Source of the DNA: Melioribacter roseus
GTDB lineage: Bacteria > Bacteroidota > Ignavibacteria > Ignavibacteriales > Melioribacteraceae
DNA: 16,458 nucleotides
Assembly: GCA_020724325.1 (NCBI GenBank)
Contig: DYHC01000010.1
Coordinates: 1 to 16,458 of the forward strand
Direction of reading: 5' to 3'
Under the pieces are notes generated by a model, which worked only from the letters and a program-made list of their open reading frames with translations, did no database searches and was not told the DNA's origin. Of this stretch, positions 8,171 to 16,132 are shown piece after piece. Position numbers and translations under genes: made by a program. Position 1 is the stretch's first letter. Every line of letters starts with the position of its first letter.

Positions 8171-9382
8171 TTAGAAATTAACAACCGCCATTAGATAGAA
8201 CCACGTTGCGGCGTCTTTACCCCTTTTCTCCTTAAAGATATCTCCAGCAGAAAAGAATGAGCCTCCGGCTTCAAAAGTAACATTGGTGTTATATTTATAC
8301 AGAGCAACTAAATCCAGTTCTGTACCGAATGAATTAGATTCAGTTCCGCTTAATAATGTATAATTCTTCATTGAATTAAATAGATGAAAATAGAGATTCA
8401 GTTTTAGATCTGCGGAGGGAGAAATTCCAAATTTCCCGATCAGATCAATCAGACCCAATCCGTAAGTATCACTTGGGAAGTTAATGAAATAATCCATGTA
8501 GCCAAAAAACTTGTGACCGGTTCCGTACAATGAAGTGTAGGCATTGTAATTATTATCTATTGGATTACTATCGCCGCTTACAGCATCAATCTGTGCGCCT
8601 AAGGTTGGTTTCAATTCCCCGTCAAAATTATATTCAGCGTTAAAGGAAAATGTGTAAGCGCTTATATTTTGCTCTCTTCCTCCGGAAAAGATGGTGCCGG
8701 TCTGATATCCAAAATCAACTTCGTGATTTAGTTTATTAAGGTTGCTTTTTATATTAATGCCAAGAGTTGCTCTATTTAAAGCATTTATCGGCTGCATCCT
8801 TTGCATAATTATAAACGGCTGGAGGTTATAAGACTTTACAAGATTAAGGTCAACAAACAAGCCATAAATATTTTGATCGGTAGAATCGCCGGTTAAGAAT
8901 TTTTCAAATTCTCTTGCAACAAACAAATCAACATTAACTATTTCGTTCTTATAGGTGAGTATTCCGCCGTCAAAGGATCTTCCAACATTATGCCAGTTAA
9001 CAGAGCCAATAAATCTTTCCGAACCGTAAATAGCTTCGAAGCGACCAAGCTTTACATCAAAAGGTAAGTCAAACAAATTTTCTATTTTGAAGAATGCCTG
9101 GTGCAGATCAAGATTTTTCATATTTGCTGTTGTGGATGTTTCCTCGCCAAATGTTCTTGAATCCTGAATCTGGATAAATCCGCTAATATTCTTAACAGGT
9201 AAAAACGCCAAACCCAAGCGAGTTCGAAACGCTGTTAACGTGTTTGCCCGGGTTGATGACTTAAAATCTTTGTTGTCAATTTCGAAACGTGGACGTATTT
9301 GCGCAGAAAATTTTAAGTACTCCTGAGCTGTTAACCCGGATATTGTTGCAAACATCCAAAATAATAATAGAACTTTTTTCAT
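8171..9382 (-). CDS. Outer-membrane beta-barrel (alginate-export/porin-like) protein
   Basis: The product is a 403-residue protein with a Sec signal peptide cleaved near A-Q-E at about residue 20. The rest is made of short alternating amphipathic strands. It ends in V-V-N-F, with the C-terminal aromatic residue typical of outer-membrane barrels. The early segment with R-P-R-F-E and F-R-T-R-L-G-L resembles alginate-export-family barrels, often seen beside anaerobic respiratory genes. ATG 9380-9382 is preferred because the signal peptide then starts with M-K-K; a TTG at 9397 is the alternative. It lies 44 bases after nrfA on the same strand and before a terminator, so it is the last gene of the nrf operon. 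It may let nitrite or another small anion reach the periplasm (inference). Confidence 0.72.
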   Translation of the reverse strand: MKKVLLLFWMFATISGLTAQEYLKFSAQIRPRFEIDNKDFKSSTRANTLTAFRTRLGLAFLPVKNISGFIQIQDSRTFGEETSTTANMKNLDLHQAFFKIENLFDLPFDVKLGRFEAIYGSERFIGSVNWHNVGRSFDGGILTYKNEIVNVDLFVAREFEKFLTGDSTDQNIYGLFVDLNLVKSYNLQPFIIMQRMQPINALNRATLGINIKSNLNKLNHEVDFGYQTGTIFSGGREQNISAYTFSFNAEYNFDGELKPTLGAQIDAVSGDSNPIDNNYNAYTSLYGTGHKFFGYMDYFINFPSDTYGLGLIDLIGKFGISPSADLKLNLYFHLFNSMKNYTLLSGTESNSFGTELDLVALYKYNTNVTFEAGGSFFSAGDIFKEKRGKDAATWFYLMAVVNF

Positions 9383-9426
9383 AGAAGTAAACCCCAATTT
9401 TATTTTTCCATACCTAAAAAACTCTT

Positions 9427-10914
9427 TTAATAACTGATTAGTGTTCCCTGTCTTTCCTTTGCTTTTTTATCCCACTCTATAACTGTTGTCTTAAGAAATT
9501 CTTTCTTTCCTTCTCGCAATTCCTGCATGTTTAATCCGATATACTTTTGTGCTTTCTCTTTTGTGGATACATCGGGAAGAGCTACGGGATATTTAACGCC
9601 ATGCTTAACGAGAACTAAGGCTATTTCTCTTCTGGCGGTTTCAGCTTTTTGTATTGAAGTGCCCAAAACCCTCATTGCTTCAACGGGCGAATGAAATCCT
9701 AATCCGTTCGCGGCTGCAACCCAATCCCATCTCCATTGTGCATGTCTAATTAATTGAAGCGCCGGTTTCATTTCCGATTCTGAAGCTCCGTTCTCCCACG
9801 CAATCTTTGCTTCAATATGTGCTGCTGCTAATGCTCTTTCTGCAAGCTGGCGAAGCTCTTTAATTTTATCCTGACGCTGATAAACATCTTCAAGTAACTT
9901 TTGTGTTTTCTCTCTATGACAAACAAAACATGAGTTTTCGATATTGTTCAAGGGACTTTGAATATGATGGTCTGTGAATTTAACACCGCCTTCAGTTTTA
10001 TACGGCATATGACAGTCCGCGCACGAAACACCTCTGTCTGCATGAACGCCTGTCATGTATAATTCAAAATCGGGGTGTTGTGCTTTAAGCATAGGGGCTT
10101 TGCTAAGTGCATGGGTCCAGTCTGCAAATTCAGCTTCATCATAATATTTTTCCATATCCTCCGCGCTAAATCCTTTGTCCCATGGAAATGTAAGATACTT
10201 TCCTTCTTTTCCCTTGAAATAATATTCAACGTGGCATTGAGCGCAAACAAGTGAGCGCATTTCATTATGAGTAAAACTTTTTATGTCTCTTCCCTGTCTC
10301 TGAAATGCTTCAATAAGAGCAGGACGTGTAATTCTCAAATCCATAGTTTTGGGATCGTGACAGTCCTGACAACCGATATGATTCACAATTTCTGCACCAA
10401 GGTCTTTCCACTTTGACTTATAGAAATTGGCAACGCCCATATTATTCATTACTCTTGGAACGTCTGTGCTCTTACAAGCCCAGCATGTTCCCGGCTGCGG
10501 ACTAATTTTGTTATCACCCGTGCGCAAAGAATTTCTTATATCTTTAACTACATAAGCGTGTCCGCGCCCTTGTCTGTAGTCTTTAGAAAACGCATTCCCT
10601 GCCCATAATATAATTAGGTCTGGATATTTTTCCAGATAATCGATCATTACCGAACCGCCATGTTTACTTGCAAAAGTAGTATCGAGTGTCTTACGATAGG
10701 TTTCGTACTGCAGTGGAAAATTTTCTCCCCATACTTCGTTTCTTGGCTCCCAATCCGGTAATGGTTTTATAACTTGAAGTGCAAACGATTCGCCTCTTCT
10801 TTCCACAATAGATGAAGCGAACAATCCTATTAAGAATACAACGATTACCGTAACCAGAAATAATATCCATCCAACCCATGGTTTTCTCTTAATAATTTCT
10901 TGAATTGATTTCAT
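9427..10914 (-). CDS. nrfA: Ammonia-forming cytochrome c nitrite reductase, catalytic subunit
   Basis: This 495-residue pentaheme protein reduces nitrite to ammonium with six electrons in the periplasm. It has one C-W-A-C-K motif (144-148), the Lys-ligated active-site heme that defines NrfA. Four C-x-x-C-H motifs follow at 182-186, 224-228, 298-302 and 329-333. The calcium-site signature K-A-Q-H (277-280) and a D-H-H segment between hemes 4 and 5 are also in place. The N-terminus has one membrane segment (about 13-36) without an obvious cleavage site, so it may stay membrane-attached. The start is ATG 10912-10914 with AGGACGGA upstream. It follows nrfH after 29 bases, the normal NrfHA arrangement. 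No key residue appears to be missing. Confidence 0.97.
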   Translation of the reverse strand: MKSIQEIIKRKPWVGWILFLVTVIVVFLIGLFASSIVERRGESFALQVIKPLPDWEPRNEVWGENFPLQYETYRKTLDTTFASKHGGSVMIDYLEKYPDLIILWAGNAFSKDYRQGRGHAYVVKDIRNSLRTGDNKISPQPGTCWACKSTDVPRVMNNMGVANFYKSKWKDLGAEIVNHIGCQDCHDPKTMDLRITRPALIEAFQRQGRDIKSFTHNEMRSLVCAQCHVEYYFKGKEGKYLTFPWDKGFSAEDMEKYYDEAEFADWTHALSKAPMLKAQHPDFELYMTGVHADRGVSCADCHMPYKTEGGVKFTDHHIQSPLNNIENSCFVCHREKTQKLLEDVYQRQDKIKELRQLAERALAAAHIEAKIAWENGASESEMKPALQLIRHAQWRWDWVAAANGLGFHSPVEAMRVLGTSIQKAETARREIALVLVKHGVKYPVALPDVSTKEKAQKYIGLNMQELREGKKEFLKTTVIEWDKKAKERQGTLISY

Positions 10915-10943
10915 TTCCGTCCTTTCTATTTTTAGTTCGACAT

Positions 10944-11558
10944 TTATTTATCAGTAAGTTTATTTATCCATTCCGGTACTACAGGTTCAAGCAAAGGTAC
11001 TCTTGCAAATGGAGCTGAAGAAAGACTGTTTACTCTTCCGTGCGGTGTATCGCGGTGGCATTCCCAGCAGAATCTTTCTGTTTGATCTGCCACATTCTTA
11101 TTGCTTATTGCCCTCAGTGCTACAGGGTGAATTGCATTTGAATGACACCGGATACAGTTTTCCTGAACAGCTTCTTTACCTGCTTGTTTAATTTGGATTA
11201 CCTGAGGTTCCCATCGCATCGTAAAATAAGTTGCGTGTCGTAATCCGTCATTCGCCTTAAACCAGTAAGTCCTTATCAAGTTATCGTGAGGTACGTGGCA
11301 ATCATTACATGTTGCAACTTTGGCGTGACTTCCCTTTTGCCAGCTTGCATAATGAACATTCATAACATGGCAGTTTACACATGCACGCGGATCATTTGAT
11401 AAGTATGATGCAGCATTAGAAATATAGAAAATATAAATACCAAGCCCGGTAATAATTCCGAGAAGAATTATTACATAGAATTGCCATTGTACAGGTGGAA
11501 TAAAATTCTTAATGAATTGAATTACTTTATTAATCTTTGAAGAACTGCTTTGTTCCAT
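10944..11558 (-). CDS. nrfH: NapC/NirT-family tetraheme quinol dehydrogenase of NrfA
   Basis: The protein has 204 residues, with one N-terminal membrane helix (about 27-47) and four heme motifs C-x-x-C-H at 60-64, 84-88, 135-139 and 164-168. Met66 directly after the first motif (C-H-V-M) matches the methionine that ligates heme 1 in NrfH. It should oxidise menaquinol and pass electrons to NrfA in a membrane complex. It is somewhat longer than well-known NrfH proteins because of a proline-containing C-terminal tail. The start at ATG 11556-11558 has GGAG six bases upstream. It overlaps the end of the upstream polyferredoxin gene by 29 bases, pointing to coupled translation. Confidence 0.95.
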   Translation of the reverse strand: MEQSSSSKINKVIQFIKNFIPPVQWQFYVIILLGIITGLGIYIFYISNAASYLSNDPRACVNCHVMNVHYASWQKGSHAKVATCNDCHVPHDNLIRTYWFKANDGLRHATYFTMRWEPQVIQIKQAGKEAVQENCIRCHSNAIHPVALRAISNKNVADQTERFCWECHRDTPHGRVNSLSSAPFARVPLLEPVVPEWINKLTDK

Positions 11559-12672
11559 TATCAGCTCCGTTCTCTGATGCGCGGTTCAGTTTTTTTATGT
11601 CCTGCGTGCTTGTCGGGTGACCAATGCTGTCAATATTTTTATGGAGAATAAGATACTCTTCTTTCGAGATGTTGTTATTCCAATTACCGGAAACTATTCC
11701 AATTCCAATAATCAGTATGTAGATTCCAATAATTCCAAATCCAATATATTGTTTAGGAAATTTCTTCTCAACAATTTTCGTTTTTACATTTAGCGTATTG
11801 GCAACGGGACAAATATCAACACAGCTTAAACACATTGTACATTCATCAGAGCGGACTGATACAACTTTATCAACTTTAATAAATGAGGGGCATACTTTCG
11901 CGCATAAATTGCAATCAATACAGCATTTTGTTTCTCTCTTAATTTTTGTTGCGCTTAATAACGATATTAATCCAAGCAATGCTCCATAAGGGCATAAATA
12001 TCTGCACCAGAAATTTCTAATAAAAATCGAAAGAACAAATAGCGAAGCAATAACTATTAATGAAAATCTGCTAATGTCTGCAAAAAAATACCACATCTTT
12101 ACATCGGCAATTTTATTGTAAGGACTGTTTAAAAAGAATTGAAGAGCTGTAGTTGTCATTGCAAAGAATATTGCATAAATAAAAAATCCAAGCAAGAGAT
12201 ATTTTAGACTTCTGAGAGGATAGTCAAAAATTCTTGGAAGTTTAATTCTACGCTTAAAAAGTTTCTTATAGATTTTATCGCTAAAGTCTCCAACAAGTTC
12301 TGAAAGTAAACCGATAGGGCAAATCCAGCTGCAGAAGGATTTTCCGAAGACGAAAGACACGGCAAAAATTGCAACCAGAATAAACATACCAGCCGGATGA
12401 GCAGGATGAATTTTACCGGTTAGTAAAAAATTGTAAACACTCATAAGAGCGCTAATAGGAAGAAATCCTTCAACACCGGGTGGTCTGTATGAACTGCCGG
12501 CTGCTCCACCTGTCTCCAGATATTTTATAAAAAAGTAAAATTCAATACCGATCCAAATGCATATTAGTGCAAAGAAAACCTGTACTAAGAATCTATATTT
12601 TTGTACCGGTTTTTCCGGATTTTTGATAAAAGTCTTTTTTGCGCTCATCTTGGGGACTATAATATCAGACAT
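11530..12672 (-). CDS. NapH/NosR-type membrane polyferredoxin, first gene of the nrf operon
   Basis: This 380-residue protein has about six membrane segments. Two C-x-x-x-C-P motifs typical of NapH, NosR and CcoG proteins lie at Cys114/Cys118 and Cys223/Cys227. Two [4Fe-4S] ferredoxin motifs follow: Cys251-254-257-261 and Cys278-281-284-288. A last helix at about 309-327 leads into a hydrophilic tail of about 50 residues, unlike simple NapH, that probably lies on the other side of the membrane. No FMN-binding domain of full-length NosR is present. Such proteins pass electrons between the quinone pool or cytoplasm and periplasmic reductases. Its place before nrfHA suggests a second electron route to nitrite reduction. 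The leader is about 10 bases with no ribosome site. A possible later start is ATG 12648. Confidence 0.85.
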   Translation of the reverse strand: MSDIIVPKMSAKKTFIKNPEKPVQKYRFLVQVFFALICIWIGIEFYFFIKYLETGGAAGSSYRPPGVEGFLPISALMSVYNFLLTGKIHPAHPAGMFILVAIFAVSFVFGKSFCSWICPIGLLSELVGDFSDKIYKKLFKRRIKLPRIFDYPLRSLKYLLLGFFIYAIFFAMTTTALQFFLNSPYNKIADVKMWYFFADISRFSLIVIASLFVLSIFIRNFWCRYLCPYGALLGLISLLSATKIKRETKCCIDCNLCAKVCPSFIKVDKVVSVRSDECTMCLSCVDICPVANTLNVKTKIVEKKFPKQYIGFGIIGIYILIIGIGIVSGNWNNNISKEEYLILHKNIDSIGHPTSTQDIKKLNRASENGADNGTKQFFKD

Positions 12673-12689
12673 TAATTTCTGAATATAAA

Positions 12690-12716
12690 ATTATAGCTTT
12701 CCGTCCTTTTTGTCAA
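12690..12716 (-). promoter_or_regulatory. Sigma-70-like promoter of the nrf operon
   Basis: On the minus strand, TTGACA (12711-12716) and TATAAT (12690-12695) are both exact consensus hexamers. They are separated by 15 bases, two fewer than optimal. Transcription would start near 12683, giving a leader of about 10 bases before ATG 12672. The short spacer would make a weak promoter that may need an activator (inference). Confidence 0.5.
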
Positions 12717-12786
12717 TCGAATAATTTGCTTCAAAATAAAGGAAAAACAAAATAATAGGATAATAATGACCCACTTTTATTTTCCC

Positions 12787-12800
12787 TTGACTAAAATCGA
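12787..12800. promoter_or_regulatory. FNR/CRP-family-like operator (TTGAC-N4-ATCGA)
   Basis: TTGACTAAAATCGA matches 8 of the 10 defined positions of the FNR-type site TTGAT-N4-ATCAA. It lies between the divergent nrf and nos operons, where an oxygen- or NO-sensing FNR/DNR-type regulator would be expected. Its first six bases may also be a -35 element for the nos operon, with TATGTT at 12810-12815 after 17 bases. One such match in AT-rich DNA can arise by chance. Confidence 0.35.
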
Positions 12801-12840
12801 ATTAGTTTATATGTTTATTCAGAAATAATTATCTGATTAT

Positions 12841-12868
12841 TGCGAATCATTACTTGTTTCGATTTGCA
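12841..12868. repeat. Imperfect 8-base inverted repeat in the nrf-nos intergenic region
   Basis: TGCGAATC (12841-12848) and GATTTGCA (12861-12868) are inverted complements at 7 of 8 positions across a 12-base spacer. It could be an operator or part of a leader structure for the nos operon. Confidence 0.4.
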
Positions 12869-12902
12869 GAGGTGAATGAGGTTAGCTATTAGGAAATTCT
12901 TC

Positions 12903-12927
12903 GGAACAAAATAAGACATTTTGTTCC
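12903..12927. promoter_or_regulatory. Perfect 10-base inverted repeat upstream of the nos operon
   Basis: GGAACAAAAT (12903-12912) and ATTTTGTTCC (12918-12927) are exact inverted complements around the 5-base spacer AAGAC. The right arm ends 32 bases before the start codon of the first nos-operon gene. The size (25 bases) and symmetry suit a dimeric repressor operator. As RNA it would form a 10-bp hairpin with a 5-base loop, but no T run follows, so it is not a simple terminator. The cognate factor is not known. Confidence 0.6.
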
Positions 12928-12959
12928 ACAAAAATACCACTATAACAAGAAGTGCAATT

Positions 12960-13679
12960 ATGAAAAATTTCGAGATGGTTAAAAATCTTACGCTTGCTGA
13001 AATAGTTAATATAAATGTAAAGGCGGCAGATTTGTTCTACTTATATAAGCTTCAATACTTATGCAATCCAAATCAAAAATTGATAGACGCCGTTCGGGAA
13101 AGTAAAATTCCTCTTAATAAAATTCATGCCGAGCTTTCCGAGATATTACAAAGCGAAGATAATTACTACTGCCTTGAGAAAAAAGATTTATTAGAACTTA
13201 TCAAATACATAGTGAATCAGCATCATTCCTTTGTAAGAAGCACTTTGCAACAATTGGATAAGTTTAAAAATTTTTGGGAGACACAAGTAAACGGCTTCGT
13301 CATAATTCTATTAATAGATCAGTTAACGCGCAACACGAAAATACACATGGACAAAGAAGAGAAAATGATTTTTCCTTTAATTAAGTATTTAATAGGCACA
13401 GAAAAATTTAACGAACGTCCCAAATCAAGAAATTACGGAACAGTTCGAGACCACCTAAAACAATTAACAGCAGAGCACGAAGCATCAATTGAATTGATCA
13501 GAAAAATTAAATCGACTCTTAATAAAGGTGTAAACGATTTTTCCGATAGAAATATGATCACAGAGTTTGAGTCTTCGATTGAACAATTTGAATCGGATCT
13601 CTATACGCACATTCACATCGAGAATAATGTCTTGTTTCCAAAGACAATAGAATTAGAGAACAAGTTAACCAAAAGATAA
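12960..13679 (+). CDS. RIC/YtfE-type di-iron Fe-S cluster repair protein
   Basis: Taken from ATG 12960 the protein has 239 residues; a TTG at 12921 lies inside the inverted repeat and is unlikely. The hemerythrin-like four-helix domain keeps the expected iron ligands: His88/89, His129, Glu133 (H-x-x-x-E), His173, His217 and Glu221. The spacing of the last pairs equals that of E. coli YtfE. The N-terminal ScdA domain (about 1-55) is recognisable by T-L-A-E-I-V, but its Cys-Cys pair has become Leu34-Cys35 and the following Gly-Gly is lost. RIC proteins repair or protect iron-sulfur centres after nitric oxide damage in the cytoplasm. It precedes the cytochrome c by 9 bases and so belongs to the nos operon, consistent with protection during N-oxide respiration. 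Confidence 0.85.
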   Translation: MKNFEMVKNLTLAEIVNINVKAADLFYLYKLQYLCNPNQKLIDAVRESKIPLNKIHAELSEILQSEDNYYCLEKKDLLELIKYIVNQHHSFVRSTLQQLDKFKNFWETQVNGFVIILLIDQLTRNTKIHMDKEEKMIFPLIKYLIGTEKFNERPKSRNYGTVRDHLKQLTAEHEASIELIRKIKSTLNKGVNDFSDRNMITEFESSIEQFESDLYTHIHIENNVLFPKTIELENKLTKR

Positions 13680-13688
13680 GGGGCTAAT

Positions 13689-14159
13689 ATGACAAAAATA
13701 ATTCCAACACTTTTTATTGTCGCTTTGTTTGTCTGGGCGTGTGGCGGAGGTGAAAAAAACGAGCCTTCTTCCGGGAGCTCTGCTAAAGAAAAACTTGCAC
13801 AAAGATTTGGATTAACTGCATTTGAGTATGAAAACGGAATTGGTCCAATAAAAGAAAAGATAGAACTAGGGGAGATTGACATGATAAAAGCCAAAAGCGG
13901 GGAAAAAATTTTCACCGAAAAATGTACTCAATGCCATAAACTTGATGAACGTTATACAGGACCAGCTCTTCGTGATGTAACTTCCCGAAAAACGCCTGAG
14001 TTTATTCTAAATCAAATACTAAACCCTGAAGAAATGACCAAGCGTCACCCCGAGGTTAAAAAAATGCTTGCTCAATATGCAACACAAATGACATTTCAAA
14101 ATGTAAGCGAAGATGATGCGAAAGCAATTTTAGAATATCTCCGCTCAGTTAATAAATAA
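13689..14159 (+). CDS. Lipoprotein monoheme cytochrome c of the nos operon
   Basis: The protein has 156 residues with a lipoprotein signal ending in V-W-A-C (Cys18), then a Gly/Ser-rich linker. The single heme motif is C79-T-Q-C-H83, and Met134 in the Q-M-T-F segment is the probable second iron ligand. This is a class I cytochrome c domain, membrane-tethered by lipid and facing the periplasm. It lies 12 bases upstream of nosZ in an arrangement common in Bacteroidota clade II nos clusters, where it is thought to deliver electrons to NosZ in place of a soluble donor. The start is ATG 13689 with a strong AAGGGG ribosome site. The region of about 30-65 before the heme is charged and may be a helical spacer. 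Confidence 0.9.
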   Translation: MTKIIPTLFIVALFVWACGGGEKNEPSSGSSAKEKLAQRFGLTAFEYENGIGPIKEKIELGEIDMIKAKSGEKIFTEKCTQCHKLDERYTGPALRDVTSRKTPEFILNQILNPEEMTKRHPEVKKMLAQYATQMTFQNVSEDDAKAILEYLRSVNK

Positions 14160-14171
14160 AACAAGGAGAAA

Positions 14172-16118
14172 ATGATGAAGGCGAAAAGAGTTCTAATTTC
14201 ATTAATCAGTTTTCTTGCCGCTGCTGTACTATTTCATAATTGTTCCGGTAACGGCGACTCATCAAATTTCAGTGATGCAGCCGGCAAAGTTTATGTAGCA
14301 CCAGGATCGTATGATGAATATTACGCATTCATGTCGGGCGGATTTAGTGGGCAGGTGGGTGTATACGGACTTCCATCGGGAAGATTGTTTAGGGAAATTT
14401 CTGTTTTCTCACAGGACCCGGAAACGGGTTATGGTTACTCTGAAGAGAGCAAAGCAATGTTAATGACTTCCTACGGATTTGTACCATGGGATGATGCACA
14501 CCATCCATCGCTTTCGATGACAAACGCCGAACATGACGGCAGATGGCTTTTTATAAATGGAAATAATACTCCACGAATAGCTAGGATCGATTTAAAATCA
14601 TTTGAAACTGTAGAAATTATTGAAACACCTAATTCAGGCGGCAACCACGCCTCTCCATTTGTAACAGAAAACACAGAGTATGTAGTAGCATCAACACGGT
14701 TCAGTGTTCCGATAATTAATAAGGATGTTCCAATAAGTACATACAAAGAGAATTTTGGCGGCACCATCTCTTTTATTAGCGTAAATAATAATTCCGGTAA
14801 AATGAATTTGGCATTTCAAATATTAGTACCGGGATTTAACTATGATTTAGCTCGACCCGGCAAAGGTCCATCGCATGGATGGGCTTTCTTTACATCTTAT
14901 AATAGTGAAAGAGCAAATACATTACTGGAAATAAACGCTTCCCAAAATGACAAAGATTTTATTGCTGCAGTAAATTGGAAAAAGGCAGAAGAGTATGTTA
15001 AGCAAGGTAAAGCTAAACAGATGAATACAGAGTATTTTAGAAATTATTATGACGAGGAAAAACAAACTGCGTATTCCGAAGTGAATAAAAAAGTTCTGGT
15101 GCTTGATCCCAAAGATTGTCCGGGATTGATCTATTATTTACCAACACCAAAATCACCACACGGAGTTGATATAGATCCAACCGGTGAATATATAGCAGCC
15201 GGTGGAAAACTTGCCGCGGTTATTCCGGTTCATTCATTCGCTAAAATGATAAAGGCAATTGAAGAAAAACAATTTGAAGGCGAGATAGAAGGAATTCCGA
15301 TTCTAAAATATGATTCGGTTATAGCTGGCGAAGTTGAAGACCCGGGTTTAGGGCCGCTGCATACCGAATTTGACGGCGAGGGCTTCGGGTATACCTCGGC
15401 ATTCATATCATCTGAAATTGTAAAGTGGAAAATTGGAACCTGGGAGGTTGTTGATAGAATTCCAACTTATTATTCTATTGGTCACTTAATGATACCGGGC
15501 GGCGATACAAAAAAACCATGGGGTAAATATGTCGTTGCGTTAAACAAAATAACAAAAGACAGATATTTACCAACAGGACCAGAACTGACTCAATCTGCTC
15601 AGCTTATTGATATTAGCGGCGACAAAATGAAATTGCTCTTAGATTTTCCAACAACGGGCGAACCACATTATGCACAAGCAATTCCATCAGAAATTCTGAT
15701 GAAGAATTCCAAAAAGATTTATGAGCTGGAGAAAAACAAAAATCCACGCGCAATTAAAAGTGAAAAAGAAACACGTGTTGAAAGGGAAGGTAATGTTGTT
15801 CGTGTTTACCTATCTGCTTCTCGTTCTCATTTTAAACCCGATAATATTGAAGGAATTAAAGTCGGAGATAAGGTTTATTTCCACGTAACAAACTTAGAGC
15901 AGGATTGGGATATACCTCACGGATTCGCAATAAAAGGGCTTAACAATGCCGAGTTATTAATAATGCCCGGACAAACCAAATCCATTTTGTGGGAGCCGAA
16001 GTTAGCAGGAGTATATCCTTTCTACTGCACTGACTTCTGCTCGGCTCTGCATCAGGAGATGTCTGGTTATGTAAGGGTATCACCTTCTAACAGCAATGTT
16101 CAGATTTCTTATAATTAA
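14172..16118 (+). CDS. nosZ: Nitrous oxide reductase, clade II (Sec-exported)
   Basis: The 648-residue enzyme reduces N2O to N2 in the periplasm. The beta-propeller holds seven His for the CuZ cluster: His110, 111, 159, 330, 397, 438 and 499. The C-terminal cupredoxin domain holds the CuA site: His583, Cys619, Cys623, His627 and Met630 in C-T-D-F-C-S-A-L-H-Q-E-M. The N-terminus has no twin-arginine motif, so export is by Sec, and C-T-D-F with Ser after the second Cys fits clade II. The signal ends in L-F-H-N-C-S, so Cys24 might be lipidated, although Asn before Cys is atypical. AAGGAG at 14163-14168 is better spaced for the second ATG (14175). No FMN-type NosR is in the window; the upstream cytochrome is the likely donor. 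Confidence 0.98.
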   Translation: MMKAKRVLISLISFLAAAVLFHNCSGNGDSSNFSDAAGKVYVAPGSYDEYYAFMSGGFSGQVGVYGLPSGRLFREISVFSQDPETGYGYSEESKAMLMTSYGFVPWDDAHHPSLSMTNAEHDGRWLFINGNNTPRIARIDLKSFETVEIIETPNSGGNHASPFVTENTEYVVASTRFSVPIINKDVPISTYKENFGGTISFISVNNNSGKMNLAFQILVPGFNYDLARPGKGPSHGWAFFTSYNSERANTLLEINASQNDKDFIAAVNWKKAEEYVKQGKAKQMNTEYFRNYYDEEKQTAYSEVNKKVLVLDPKDCPGLIYYLPTPKSPHGVDIDPTGEYIAAGGKLAAVIPVHSFAKMIKAIEEKQFEGEIEGIPILKYDSVIAGEVEDPGLGPLHTEFDGEGFGYTSAFISSEIVKWKIGTWEVVDRIPTYYSIGHLMIPGGDTKKPWGKYVVALNKITKDRYLPTGPELTQSAQLIDISGDKMKLLLDFPTTGEPHYAQAIPSEILMKNSKKIYELEKNKNPRAIKSEKETRVEREGNVVRVYLSASRSHFKPDNIEGIKVGDKVYFHVTNLEQDWDIPHGFAIKGLNNAELLIMPGQTKSILWEPKLAGVYPFYCTDFCSALHQEMSGYVRVSPSNSNVQISYN

Positions 16119-16132
16119 TAATCTTTGAAAAC

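Noticed and set aside
10053..10265. Alternative-frame open frames inside nrfA (also 10691-10879)
   Set aside because: They lie entirely within nrfA, whose frame carries all five heme motifs.
12921..12959. Upstream TTG start for the RIC protein
   Set aside because: The extra 13 residues would be encoded across the right arm of the inverted repeat, have no ribosome site and no family similarity; ATG 12960 fits the RIC family N-terminus.
13613..13915. Minus-strand open frame across the end of the RIC gene and the cytochrome c gene
   Set aside because: It is antisense to two genes with clear motifs and contains no recognisable domain.
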